64,000 bases of DNA from Ovis canadensis. Lineage: Eukaryota; Chordata; Mammalia; Artiodactyla; Bovidae. Positions 10,201-22,090 of the stretch are shown here, piece after piece. The translations under genes were made by a program, and so were the position numbers. The stretch lies in contig NC_091263.1 in the NCBI RefSeq assembly GCF_042477335.2, forward strand, positions 66,024,501 through 66,088,500, read 5' to 3'. Each line of letters opens with the position of its first letter. The stretch's first letter is position 1. Under the pieces are notes generated by a model. It was not told the DNA's origin and searched no databases. It worked only from the letters and a program-made list of their open reading frames with translations.

Positions 10201-13200
10201 GAGAAAGGCAAAAACTATATGATACCATGTATATGTAGAATCTAAGAAATATAGGAAACCAGTGAATTAAAAAAAGATAAAGACTCATAGAGCAAACTAG
10301 TGGTTACCTTTGGGGAGAGAGAAGGAAGGAGGGGCAAAATAGGAGTAGATTAAAGAAGCATTGTTATGGGATTATATGAAATCATGTGTGTGAAACTTCT
10401 GAAAATTGTAAGGCACTGTGGACTTTTTAACAGAAAAAAAGGAAAGAGAAGACTCAAAAGAAAAAAAATCCAAGCAACCAGCCACTGTGACCTGGGCAAT
10501 CTGCTGTCCACATTACTCTGCAGTACACTGTGTCGAGCTCTGAGCACCACCTTTAGGATGGATCAGACAGGCGGGAGTATATTCATACAGCAACCAGGAT
10601 CCAGAAATGTGTTTAGTAAACAGGTATTCTGGGCTCAGAGACGAAAAGACTTAAGATCTGTGCAGCCAGTGGAGTCGTTCCAACACAGGAACTGGCCTCT
10701 GGGTGGAGTGCTGAAGGGGGAGATGAGATTCTAGGACTAACTAGAGGACTGGCTGGGTGAGGTTTACCTTCCCAAGTGTTCAAGGTCTGGAATCCCAAGC
10801 TAGGAATTTATTATAATGGTGTTTCGCAACAGACTTTAAGAGGAACAAGTGACCTGTGGCTCATGCCAGTGGTGGGCACCTTGCAGATGGGCAGATTCCC
10901 AGCAGTCAGCTTGCACCTGCACACCCTCTGCTTCCTCAGGGAACCCCAGCAAACTCAACTTCAACATGCCTGTGATGTGCAGTCTTCACCTGACGCACGT
11001 CCCAGGTCCAAAGGTCTCTGGGTTCGGTCTTTGTCTTGGGGTCAGGACGCTCTTCCATAGTGACTAGCAGCCTTCTTTTAACACATGTGTGTTTTGCTTA
11101 CCTACTGTCTAGAGGCAGCACTAAGCCAAATAAACCACTTCCTTGGTTCTAACACCTGGCCCCATTTCCCATGACTTCAGAACTCCCTGAGCCAAGAACC
11201 TAAACCAAGGCTTAGAGCTGAGCAGTATGAACGTGGCAAGATGGGAGCAAGCTCAGGGGCCATAGGACAGACCTCGAGAGGTCAGGTAAGACCCACAAGG
11301 AATCATGACTCCCATGCTGCAGGATACCTGGGCAGGAAATCAAAGGAAGCATTTTCAGCTAATTTCACCAAAACCTTAAGGCACTGGCTGAGGACACTGG
11401 CTTGAAGGTGACCTGTTGCTGCAGAAGAGGAAGCCAGAAGGTGAAGGAGCATCTTCAAGAGTGGATGCTGGCCTTGGTCCTTGGCAAGCCCCTCTGGGGC
11501 TGAGGTCGCATCCTCATGACTATGTCCGGGAACCTGGTTCTGGTCTCCTTCGCCTGCAGCAGGCTCAGCTCCCGCTCCTGACAGTAACAGGCAGACGACT
11601 GCTCCGCTGTGGCACACCAGGTGCTGGAGAACACTAAGTGCCGCCACCGAGAAGCCTTCCAGGTTACAAAGAGAGTCCTCGGGGCTGGCCTCTACCCCAG
11701 GGCTCACACGGGAGGGGTGTGTCGGCGGGTCTGCAGGCGCTCCGCTTCTCTTGGCTGCTGCCAAATCCTGCAGAGCCTGGCAGTGTAAGCCGATGAAGAA
11801 CTGTACCAGGGGGAGGAGATGCACAGCCCCAGGGAGCCTGCGGAGCGGGAAGGCCCTTCCGTCGCCCTCTGCCGGGTCTCTGTCGCTGGAGCCTTCCTCA
11901 TTCCTGGCCACCAGGTTCAGTCCGGTGAATGCCATGTGCTGCGCTTCTCTCAGGGCTGAGAAGGGAAATGACCCATCACGAGGACCTGTGGTCCTCAGGC
12001 TTGAAATCCCAGTCAAGGTACTAGCAACAAACACAAAAGAAAAGACACAAGTGTGAGAGGCAGATATGGTCAAGCAACCCAGATAGCCTGCTGGCCAATT
12101 CTCTCATCTCCCTGCCCAGAGCAGATGTCTGAGGCTGGTCAGGACCAGATGGGGACTTGCTTCCCAAAAACTCCTTCCAGACAAGCTTTTTAGGAGTCTT
12201 GTGCTTACCTGCCAAGCCCCGGTAGCTGGAACTGGGTGCCAGCAGGAGCCTCAGGACAACTGCTCAGGAGATGGCACAGACCCAGGGGGGACCCGGGGAT
12301 CAAAGGCTGCTTCAGGAGAAGGTTTATCAAAATGGAGCCTGCGGAAAGACAAGGTAACATGAGAGTGCTTTTCTATGATGCTAACTTTCCTCTCAACGGC
12401 CACTGAGGTCCCCTGAGACACCTATGAGCTCTGAAGGCTCGGGGGCATACTTTCTCTTGGCCCCTCCCAGTTTACAGTCACATACTTCAATCACAGATTC
12501 CTGTTCCCACTGACCCTCTAAAGCATTGCTAGGTTCCCACAGCCCAGGACAGTTAGACAATTCCAATGCAGCATCACAGAGCACGATCAGAGCCAGGCAG
12601 GCATCTGGCAGAAGGGGCACGCCTTCTGGTACCTTGATTGCTTGATCTCTGCATCCAGCTGTCAAGAAGACTTTTCTGGGGCTCTTCCTGCTTTATGGGG
12701 CCACCTCCCAGACTGTGGGCTTTATTCTCTGCAACTAGATAAATAAAATGTTAATCAAAGTTAGAACATGAAAGCATGCATCTATCAGAAACGCTTTAAA
12801 CGTGACGAGTTTCAAACATACATTGTTCTAATTTTTTCAACTCTGGATCAAAACAAGAGCCAAAGCAACTCATGAACCTTAGCATCTTTGCCTTCCTCAT
12901 ACAAAATAGGAACTTGTACAAGGAAAAGAAAATTAAATTGTGTGCCCCACTCCAAAGTCAGGCAATAACATAAAAGCTGTAACCATAACATTTATGTGAT
13001 TCTTATTACATGCCAGACAGTGTTCTAAGAGGTTTACACCTGTCAACTCTTTTGTTCTTCACACTAGCCCTCCCAGGAGGTGTTATTAGTGGCTTTGTTC
13101 TATATATGGGAAAACTGAAGCACAGAGGTTCGGTGTGAGTCTGTGTGTATGTGTGTGTTCAGTGTGTGTGTGTTCAGTGTGTGTGTGCGTGTGTGCTTAG

Positions 13201-14832
13201 TCGCTCAGTCATGTCTGACTTTTTGTGACCCCATGGACTGTAGCCTGCACCAGGCTCCTCTGTCCATGGAATTTTCCAGGTAAGGATACTGGAGCAGGTT
13301 GCCATTTCCTTCTCCAGGGAAATCTTCCCAACTATAACCGCTTCTCAATTTGCACCCAAAATGTGAGTAGCTGTAGTTCTCAGGGGTGCCATGATGCTAA
13401 TGATTTGACAGAGCTGATGGTGGTAGGACAGAGGCAGTGTATCTGAATGGCAGGATAAACTGGCACAGCACAGTCTCCCAGTGAGAAACTACTAATGCTA
13501 GATTGCTTCTCTCTAGAAAGCAGTAGCATTGTCTCAGTCTGGACTCAGCCTGGCTACGAAAGGAGCGCATAAGCCTGCATCCTAGTTGTGTTTCTGGCCT
13601 GTCGATGGATGCTGACTGTGGAGGTTTTAAAATATGCCTGCAAGTTCTTTGACACACTTGCACTCAAAGGGCACAGCATAGTTTCCTTCCCCTTGAACAC
13701 AGCCCAGACTCAGGGACTCAGTTCTAATGAACAATATGCTGAGTGATGGAACTGATGCTATGTGACTTCAAGGTTCAGACACAGAAAGGATAGATTCCGC
13801 TTCCACCAAGCTCTCTGAGTTTGCTAGCTCTTTAGGAAGCCATCTACGGGGTGAGGAGGTCAGCCAAGGAGCCCTGGGGAGAGGCCCACATGTGAAAAGG
13901 AATTCTACTGCTAGACATGTGAGCGCACCATCTTGAAACAGATCCTCCAGCCCCTGACAAGCCTTCAGTGATTCCAGCACCCTTAGAGACAAACCATCCC
14001 CACTATGCTGTCAGAACTGTGGGCCCACAAAAAGGAGGAGAAAATAAACACTCAGTTGTTTCAAGGCTCAAGGTCAAGTGGTCTGATATTGAGATGTAGA
14101 CGACAGAGAGATGGACTTACCCTCTCTGCTCATCGGGGACTTGTATGCTGGTTCTGTCTGGCAGGGCTGGGGAAGGGACTTGTTAGCACTGAAAGACTCC
14201 TTTGTAGGGAAAGATGGTTTTCCAAATTGTGGAGAACATGCTTCTGGCTTTATAACCACAGAAGGGCTTTTCCTAGGACTGGAAAAAGTTAACTATGAAA
14301 GCAGAGTAATGATTCTGCTAACCCTATATAAAATTCCTGGTTATAAAACTTCTAACAGGCTTTAAACTTTTCATGTCTAGCTGATTTGACCAAAAGATTC
14401 GCCTACTCCACATTTGTTAGTCTTTGTCAGGACAGCAGTGTAAAAGTCAAGGCATTTTCATCCAAATGGTAGAAAAAAATCTTTCATTTGTTTCCACCTT
14501 CAAAATATTGGGCAGAATTCAAGTACTATTTCCAATTCCACAAAAACATATTTTTAATTTGTCACCTCTTTTAAAAATATACACGTCTCCTCCCCCTTGA
14601 ACCTGCCTCCCACTGCCCACCCCATCCCACCCCTCTAGGTTGTCAGAGGGCCATGTTGAGCTCCGTGTTACACAGCACCGGTAATGTGTACGTCTCAGTG
14701 CTCCTCTCTGTTTGTCCCACACTCTCCTTCCCTGTGTCCACAAATCTGTTCTGCATGTCTAGGTCTCTATTGTTGCCCTGCAAAGAGGTTCATCAGTACT
14801 ATTTTTCAAAATTCCATATATATATATGTGTG

Positions 14833-14865
<33 letters not shown>

Positions 14866-17800
14866 ATACAGACGATACTTGTTTTTCCCTGAATTACTTT
14901 ACTCTGTATAACAGGCTCTAGTTCATTCACCTCACTAGAACTGACTCAAATCCATCCCTTTTTAATGGCCAAGTAATATTCCACTGTGTATATGGACCAC
15001 AACTTCTTTGTCCATTCATCTGTGGATGGACATCTAGGTTACTTCCATGTCTTGGCTATTGTAAATGGTGCTTCAAGAACACTGGGGTACATGTGTCTGT
15101 TTCAATTATGCTTTTCTCAGGGTACATGCCTAGTAATGGGATTGCTGGGTCATATGGTGGTTTCATGTCTAGTTTTTTAAGGACTCTCCATACTGTTCTC
15201 CACAGTGGCTGTATCAGTTTGCATTCCCACCAACAGTGTGAGAGGGTTCCCTTTTCTCCACACCCTCTCCAGCATTCATTGTTTGTAGATTTTTTGATGA
15301 TGGCCATTCTGACTGGTGTTAGGTGATAACCTCATTGTAGTTTTGATTTGCAGCAACCTCTTTTTTTAAATGGAAATATAGTTCTATACAATATTATCTA
15401 CGTTATAAGCATATGATATAGTGATTCATAATTTTTTAAAGTTATACTTCATTTATAGTTATTATAAAATATTGGCTACATTCCCTTTGGTTTGCAGTAT
15501 ATACTTGTAGCTTATTTTATACCTAATAGTTTGTACCTCTTACTCCCCTTCCCTTATATTGTCCCTCTCCCCACTGTAACCACTAGTTTACAACAACCTC
15601 TTTTTTAATACCCAGGGACTGAATTAAAAGATTTTCGGTAGAAAGAGCATCTAGTGCGAGGTGTGTTGTTTCTTGCAACTAGGAAACGGCCGGTCCCTTG
15701 GTACCAGGGTTTTTATGTTAGAGAAGCAGTCTTAAGCCTCTGATTAGATCAGACAATGCTGAGGCCGCCCTGTGAGTAAAGTGTGAAGAGGTAAGGATGG
15801 ATTCCTTCTGCTGTCCTCTGTCTTACCTGGACTATGTATGGCCTAAAGAGTTCAGTTTCATACCCTGCCCATTATAAGCAAAGGCAGCAGAATGCTGAAA
15901 ACCAGAAAAAGACGACCTGACTCACACTGTTCAAGTTTCAAGGCTGATACTGACAGACTTCTCACAGGACAGACATTAACAAACTGCTTATATCTGCAGC
16001 AAAGGTGGGGGCCATTGGTTTGAGAAAAAATGTTCTAAGCAATTGGGACTGACATACAGTTGGGAGAAAATCACGTATCTGAAACAAATTACATAAAAAC
16101 GAAGACTGGTCTACCCTAAAACTCTAGAGGTCATCTTTCCAGCCTTTTCTCATCCTGAGGAGTTGTGTTTATAAAGTCCTACAGGAAGAAGGCACTTTCA
16201 GAGAATGTGGGACCCTTATGCTACAATCCCCCAAACCATTCCAGCCTCATCTGAACCACCTTTGAGGCCTCTGGAAAAGAGGATCTGTGCCGCAGTAGCA
16301 GAGTCTAAATGACCTTTGTTCACGACTAGCCTGATACTGTCATTCAGACTTTTTAGGAAACGATAACTGTTTCCCCCCGCTAGCGCCATCATTACCTGAT
16401 GTGGGAACCGGTGGGTACAGCTAGTTTATTAGCTCGTTCACTGCTCTGAAGCTTCGTTCTTAATTCATTCATCTCTGCATCTTTAAACTGGAGTTCAGAC
16501 TGTAAGGACTGGAGCTGGAAGGCAAAAGAAATATAGAGGTCTCATCACATTTACAGAAACAGCTCTGGGGGACTGCCCTGGCAGCCCAGTGGTTAAAATT
16601 CCATGTTTCCAATGCAAGCGGTCCAGGTTTGATCCCTGGTCTAGGAACAAGGATCCCACCACCACCACCAATAAAAAATAGTTCTGGGCTTCAAAAATCT
16701 CCAGCTAGTAAAAGAAAAACAAACAATGAAAAATAGTATAAAAGTCTGCTGTGACATAAATGTCCTAAAATATCAAGTTTTAGCTTTCTTACTGAAAGAT
16801 GGCATGGTATTCTAGAAAGATATTTTGACCTGCTTATTGCTAGGTGGTATGTGAGAATTCAAACACCATTTACTCGGCCTCTCTGAACTTCAGCTGATGT
16901 GTAAGATAAATACCTGTCTTCATGACTGGGGGGATTAAGTAAGAATGTAACTGTAAAATGCCCAGCACAAAGCTTGCTAAGGTGCAGTATCTCACAGTAA
17001 CATGGAGACCTTGTAGTGAACACGTTGTTGTGGTTTAGTCGCTCAGTCGTGTTTGACTTTTTGCGACCCCATGGACTGGAGCCCCCCAGGCTCATCTGTC
17101 CATGGGATTTCCCAGGCAAGAATACTGGAATGGGTTGCCATTTCCTCCTCCAGGGGATCTTCCCGACCTAGGGATCAAACTCATGGCTCCTGCACTGGCA
17201 AGTGGGTTCTTTACCCCTGAGCCCCCAGGGAACATGGTGGTACACAATCCAGGTCTTCCTGAAGTTCTGGGCTGAGAATCTGGAATAGTTTTACCAAAAC
17301 CCTGAGCAGTGTGGGGAGACCTGCTGCTCTGGCCGACAGTAACTGCTGCCATTCCCTGAGCATGGTCCATGCCAGGCATAGCACCAGACACAAGTGCAGG
17401 ACCATTTAAGTTTCACAACAACTCTTCTGGTTATTTTCGGGAACAGATAAAGGAGATGAGTCATAGTGCAGGACTGATCGCCCTGAGGCCACCGCTTGAA
17501 TGTGATAAAGCCTGGCTTCAATCTCTGGCTTGTTGGTACCTCCCTTGGTCACTATGCATATGGAAAAGCAACTACTGCTGTTAGTGTTAGGCACAGGTCA
17601 GCGCTTCTTCAAAGATTACCAAGTTTGCTGAATGACGTAATGGCAGAGTAAAACCCATGTCCTTATTTGGGAAGTGAAGGAAAGTACTATATACCTGGCA
17701 CCCAGTTTTTCTCCCCACAACAGTAGCTCCGTCCCCTAAGAAACATCATTTTCCTGCCTTTGAATATATGATTTGAATGGGAGCTATTATCTCTTTGGTT

Positions 17801-20800
17801 CCAGTGACTAGTTCCGGGCCAGGCACCTGACTCAGATTAGACCAGTTAGGGCCTTCCCCAGAATTTTAAAACTTGAGATGAGGACCTCTAAGTCTTCAGT
17901 CTGTTCTGGAGCTGTGAAATATGAGCCCTGGAGCTCCTAGAGAAAACATCCTCAGCCATAAGGATGGAATTTATCAACAGTACAGAGAATAAAGATGAGT
18001 CCTGGTAAATCTCAAGTCATTTGAGACTGCAGTACATCTGTTTTCCCCAGACTTAGTTACAGAAGGCAGTCCTTTTTTTGTTTGTTTGTTTGGCCTAAGC
18101 TAGGTCAGTTGAGTTTCTGATCTGCCCAAAAGAAAAAAAAAGCATAATTTAAGCCTGTTTCTGCAAAGTGTTAGCCAGTGACTTAGGCAACCACAGCAAA
18201 GCAGAATTTCATCTATGTCCTTTTCCAAGCCACAGAGCCTCAAAGAAAAGTACATATAATTAGTTGGTGGCAAAAGTATTTTCAACAAACAACTGCTGAA
18301 ATCTTCCTGGGAGATTTATAAGCAACTTTAGGCATTGCTTCCAAAGGAAATCAGTAAGCAGGCAAAGCTGATGTCCATACAAGCAAAACATATCTCTGGG
18401 TCACCTTTTTGGAGAATTCCTTTTCTTTTTCACTGAGTGCTTGAGTTTTCTCTTGCTCAAGAAGGAAATGAGATCTTCTCTGTTCCTCTAGAATGGATTC
18501 TGTCTGATGCAATGAGTCCCGCAAAATTTTAATTTCTCCGTTTTTAATGAGCACTTCTTCTTCCATTGCCTTCATCTGGAAATTCCAAATTGATCTTGTG
18601 AAAGGTTTGTAAGGGAAAATTATATATGCACTTATTTCAATATGTAGCTGGGGAGATGAAGAAACACATTTAAAACATGTCCAAAGGATCAATAAGAGCT
18701 CAGAATACATCCATGCCAACCAGATCATGACCTGCTAGGTCCATTCCTGGGACAGCAGGTTTTCAGCAAATAGCTTAAGGACGTACTTGTCACTTCTGCA
18801 TGCACATTCCTAAGGTCCTAGGGACCTATAGATAGTCATATGAAAGATGTCTGCTTTTTTGCAAAACTTAATGAAAATAGCAACCATTATGATGTTGTGT
18901 TTCTTCTATAAGACACATGCTATAAATATCTCAGTACTATAACAGAAAGTTTGTATCTCTTTTTGTACAGGGTTTACAAAGTGTTTCTTCTCTTGCCTTG
19001 GCTGTTAGGAATCTCAGGATTTAGTTGCAACCAAAATTTTCTGGCTTTCTTTCCCCAGCTTTCTCCCAATTCACGGGGATGAATCTGGACTCTTGTCTTA
19101 AAACTTTTCTATATTTTATTGTATACTGCTTTCTAACACATGCATAAGTGAATGCATTAACTACAAAAATGACAAGTTAAATCCCTTACCTTTTCTTTAA
19201 GTTCTTTGTATTGTGCCTGAAGTACCTCTAATTCAAAATTATCTTTAACTGGAACACTTTCTCTGTTTTTTCCTGCAGGATATTTTGACATCCCATCTAA
19301 TCTGGTGAACTTATGAACATCTGTAAAAAACAACAATCAAGAAAAATCAGTTCCCATATACTTGTTAAGACTCAGTATTTTCCCACTTTTACCAGCCAGT
19401 GCTGAAAACAATCACTTTTGAAAGCAAATGAGAGAAAGATCTAGTAAGGAGAATAGGTATTTTCCAACATAAGAACATGATTCAATCCTTATGAAATAAC
19501 AAATTCTGCCACCCTCTCCCCATTCCACACTCAGTTTCTTGTTTTTTTCCCTGCATCCAGTTTTAAGGGTCTCAGCTAAGGGCTGAAAGGTGCTATGGGA
19601 ACCTCACTGTTCGAAGCTCAGTGATCCATTATTCAACAGTATTTACTTAGCATCTACAATATGTCAGGCACAATTTAGCCTCTAAAGAAAGCTACAGTGA
19701 TGAGAGAAATGGATACAGTCCTTACACTCATGGAGCTTACATGGCAATCAAAAATATAAGAATAAACGTAAAATTACGACTGTTATAATAGCTGCAGAGA
19801 AGAACAAACAGAGCAATGCCTGTAACAGGGGATTTCATCCACAAGGACGACTGGAAGCCTTCCCGGCTGCTAAGTCGCTTCAGTCATGTTCGACTCTGTG
19901 CGACCCCATAGATGGTAGCCCACCAGGCTCCCCTGTCCCTGGAATTCTCCAGGCAAGAACACTGGAGTGGGTTGCCATTTCCTTCTCCAATGCATGAAAG
20001 TGAAAAGTGAAAGTGAAGTCGCTCAGTCGTGTCCGACTCTTAGCAAGCCCATGGACTGCAGCCCACCAGGCTCCTCTGTCCATGGGGTTTTCCAAGCAAA
20101 AGAATACTGGAGTGGGGTGCCACTGCCTTCTCCAGAAGCCTTCCCTAGATAAGTGATAACTGAATGGAGAGCTGAAGAACAAGCAGGAATTAACCAGAGG
20201 AGTGGCGATGGGGAATGGATGGAAAGAACACTCAACGTGTAAGAAACAGCAATAGGGACTTCCCTGGTGGTCCAGTGGTTAAAACTTCACACTTGCACTG
20301 CAGGGAGGGTGGGTTTGATCCTTGGGAACTAAATCCCACATGCAGTGCAGCAAAAAAAAAAAAAAAAAAGACACAGTGTGTGCAGTTTCTGTATTGTAGG
20401 GAAGCAGGGAGAATTCAAGGAATAAAGGAAGGTCAGTGTGGCTAGAAACCCAAGAGGGAAAGGGTCAGGCCATGCTGGGTCTTCCGGGCCATGTTAATGA
20501 TTTTAATCTTTATACCGGAAGTGTGAAGTCATTCAAGGCTTTCAGTAGGGATGTTCACTGTGCATCTCTGTGTCACAGAGATTTTAGTTTTAAAATGATC
20601 ACTCTGGCTGTGGTGTGAAGTCTGACTTGTAGGAGTCATAACCTGAAATGTGTACACAATTTAGTGGACTTTTGTCCAGGGGAGGGGTGATGGTAACACA
20701 GATCAGGGAGATGGCAGAGATGATGCAGAGGATGGATTCTTGGGATGGAAGAAAAAGGTAAAGGTACAGGATTTGGAAAGGGGCAATGGGGATGTTGGCT

Positions 20801-21833
20801 TGTGGTATGGGATGGAAACTGGTGCCAGTCTTCACCATGCAGAACATGTGTTCATCAACATGTCTTTTCTGAATGTCTGCTTTGCCAGGCATCATGCTGG
20901 AGATGCTGGCAGATGACTGGATTTCCAGGAAATGACTGTGTGGAATTTAACTTGCCTACAAGACATCCAAGTAGAGATTCAAGGTACCCTCAAAACCTTT
21001 CTCTTCCAGGGAGCCCCATAAGACGTCACTAGAATGAGTGTAAGCTCCAAGAAGGTGGGGGCTTTTGTTTGTTGCTAAGTGTCTGTAGCTTCTAAGGTTT
21101 GGGCACGTAGTACAATTAATTGGTTGTATAAAAAGAATAAGTCTATCCTATCTCTTGCCTCTGCCAGATCCCTCTTGTGCTCAGGCGGTCCAAAGGAAAA
21201 GGTGGTCTTCATTCGATCCAAAGCCTCCCAAATATGTCATAACCATGGGTCCCCATGTGTAGGTAAAGATGCTTCTTATGGCTGTGATAGATGTGTTGCA
21301 AAGATCTCTGCTGAGAACTAAGAACCCAGTGGTCCAAAGTATAGAAACCCAAGTAAAATGTTAACCTAGCTTCCTACATTCCAAATCGGCTGTTTGACAT
21401 TCCTGATACATTTCTCCCCTCAAATCAAAAGACCTCTTGGGACACACAGCTGCTTAAATCAAACTGTTCCTAGGAAGGGGCAGTGTGGGTGCAAGACACC
21501 GGAACGGTCACTGCGGGGTTGCGAAGGCACAGCCATCTAGGGGGGGGTCTAGGGAAGTCTGCACCACTCTCAAGGGGAAAAGGCGAACTCACTGGACACG
21601 TCCCGAGCCGTGGTCGGGCACTGGCTCAGGGCCTGGGACGCAAGCGTGTCGAGTTCCTCCAGGTCGTCGGCGGTGAAATCCCCATGCAGGCCGAATGGGT
21701 CTTCGGGGTCCGGGGCGGCGGGGATGCCTCGGGCCCGCTTGCTCGGAGGGTGCCCGGTGCTGGGCGGAAGGCCAGGACTAGGTGCCGGGGGCCCACTTCG
21801 CCTCCTGCTGCCTGAAGCGGAGATTCCAGCCAT
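4256..21833 (-). CDS. ATRIP: ATRIP, ATR-interacting protein (13 coding exons, complete)
   Basis: Exons in transcript order: 21833-21593, 19320-19190, 18575-18405, 16514-16396, 14278-14121, 12728-12633, 12338-12209, 12020-11328, 6456-6320, 6150-6059, 5288-5208, 4984-4732, 4323-4256. They join in frame to 789 residues (human 791). ATRIP is the partner of ATR kinase and brings it to RPA-coated single-stranded DNA in the nucleus. The N-terminus holds the acidic RPA-binding motif [18 protein letters not shown] (about 52-69). Its two SQ sites match human S68 and S72. Exons 2-4 form the coiled coil (for example [20 protein letters not shown]). The C-terminal ATR-binding end runs to EPEMDCG. The 4.9-kb intron 8 carries a large L1 fragment. 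No damage is seen. Two acceptors 6 bases apart exist at exon 5; the longer form matches human best. Confidence 0.95.
5407..5730 (+). repeat. BovB (RTE) 3' fragment in ATRIP intron 11
   Basis: A 5'-truncated BovB tail running to the GACTGAGCAACTGAACTGAA end. CTGTCTG occurs at both sides (5400-5406, 5731-5737) as a likely target duplication. It is antisense to ATRIP and sits between the exons at 5288 and 6059. Confidence 0.85.
7711..7897 (+). repeat. Bov-tA SINE in ATRIP intron 8
   Basis: The tRNA-like head is GGCTTCCCTGGTGGCTCAG and the end GACTGAGCGACTAAGC. Target duplication AGCACCTGT is at 7702-7710 and 7898-7906. Confidence 0.9.
8345..10430 (+). repeat. L1 LINE, 5'-truncated, in ATRIP intron 8
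   Basis: The fragment covers the end of ORF2 (for example [14 protein letters not shown] near 8740) and the 3' part with the typical L1 text GGAATACTACTCAGCC, split here by a later insertion. Stops and frameshifts are frequent, so it is dead. It runs antisense to ATRIP. Confidence 0.85.
9929..10107 (-). repeat. BovB 3' fragment nested in the L1
   Basis: A reverse copy of the BovB tail (AGTCGCTAAGTCATGTCGGA...). The L1 sequence CAATGCAATACT is repeated on both sides (9918-9929 and 10108-10119, one mismatch), so BovB came after the L1. Confidence 0.85.
12985..13340 (-). repeat. MIR, GT microsatellite and Bov-tA SINE in ATRIP intron 5
   Basis: A reverse MIR is at about 12985-13135 (CATGCCAGACAGTGTTCTAA ... 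GAAAACTGAAGCACAGAGG). A GT-rich tract follows at 13138-13196. A reverse Bov-tA fragment is at 13193-13338. Confidence 0.75.
14560..15606 (-). repeat. L1 3' end with a second L1 fragment behind it, ATRIP intron 4
   Basis: A reverse L1 tail runs from about 14560 to 15353 and carries an AT/GT microsatellite at 14815-14868. A second reverse L1 3' fragment (15367-15593) follows. It is bounded by CAACCTCTTTTTT at 15354-15366 and 15594-15606, the target duplication of the younger copy. Confidence 0.75.
16569..17232. repeat. CHR SINE (+), MIR (+) and Bov-tA SINE (-) in ATRIP intron 3
   Basis: CHR is at about 16569-16681, MIR at about 16862-16990 and Bov-tA at about 17026-17232. The CHR copy is about 55 bases beyond exon 4 (16396-16514), on its upstream side, in the 3' part of intron 3. 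Confidence 0.75.
19625..21010 (-). repeat. L2 LINE remnant with nested Bov-A2 and CHR SINEs, ATRIP intron 1
   Basis: The L2 text runs in reverse: 19625-19800 is the L2 tail, and 20440-21010 an inner part with AAAATGATCACTCTGGCTG and ACAAGACATCCAAGTAGAGA. A Bov-A2 SINE (19865-20134) lies between target duplications GAAGCCTTCCC (19854-19864, 20135-20145). A CHR SINE with an A tail is at 20255-20370. Confidence 0.75.
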
Positions 21834-22090
21834 GCCTGCCTCCGGCTGATCTCTAAAGACACTGAGCCCGGCCTATACCCGCGTGGAAGGAGGGATGGAC
21901 CAACCGCCCGCGCGCCGTGGCTCGCCTCAGCCGCCGGGACACGCCCCCGAACCAACGAGCCAATCACCTGCCAGTTTGCGGGCGCGGAGGAATGACATCA
22001 TCAGAGCGCGCCGCGATGCTCCATTGAGTGCCCGCTGAACCCTGTTGCTTCCCGCCCTTGTTGGGCCCAACCTCGCCTGGCGCTCTGGTA
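21834..22090 (-). promoter_or_regulatory. ATRIP: ATRIP promoter region
   Basis: The GC-rich, CpG-containing stretch just upstream of the ATRIP start has a CCAATCA box (21960-21966) and a CRE-like word TGACATCA (21993-22000). No TATA box is seen. No gene runs away from it on the plus strand. Confidence 0.5.

Noticed and set aside
12393-12665. Minus-strand 90-codon frame as an extra ATRIP exon
   Set aside because: The true exon is 12728-12633 in another frame and matches human ATRIP; the rest is intron.
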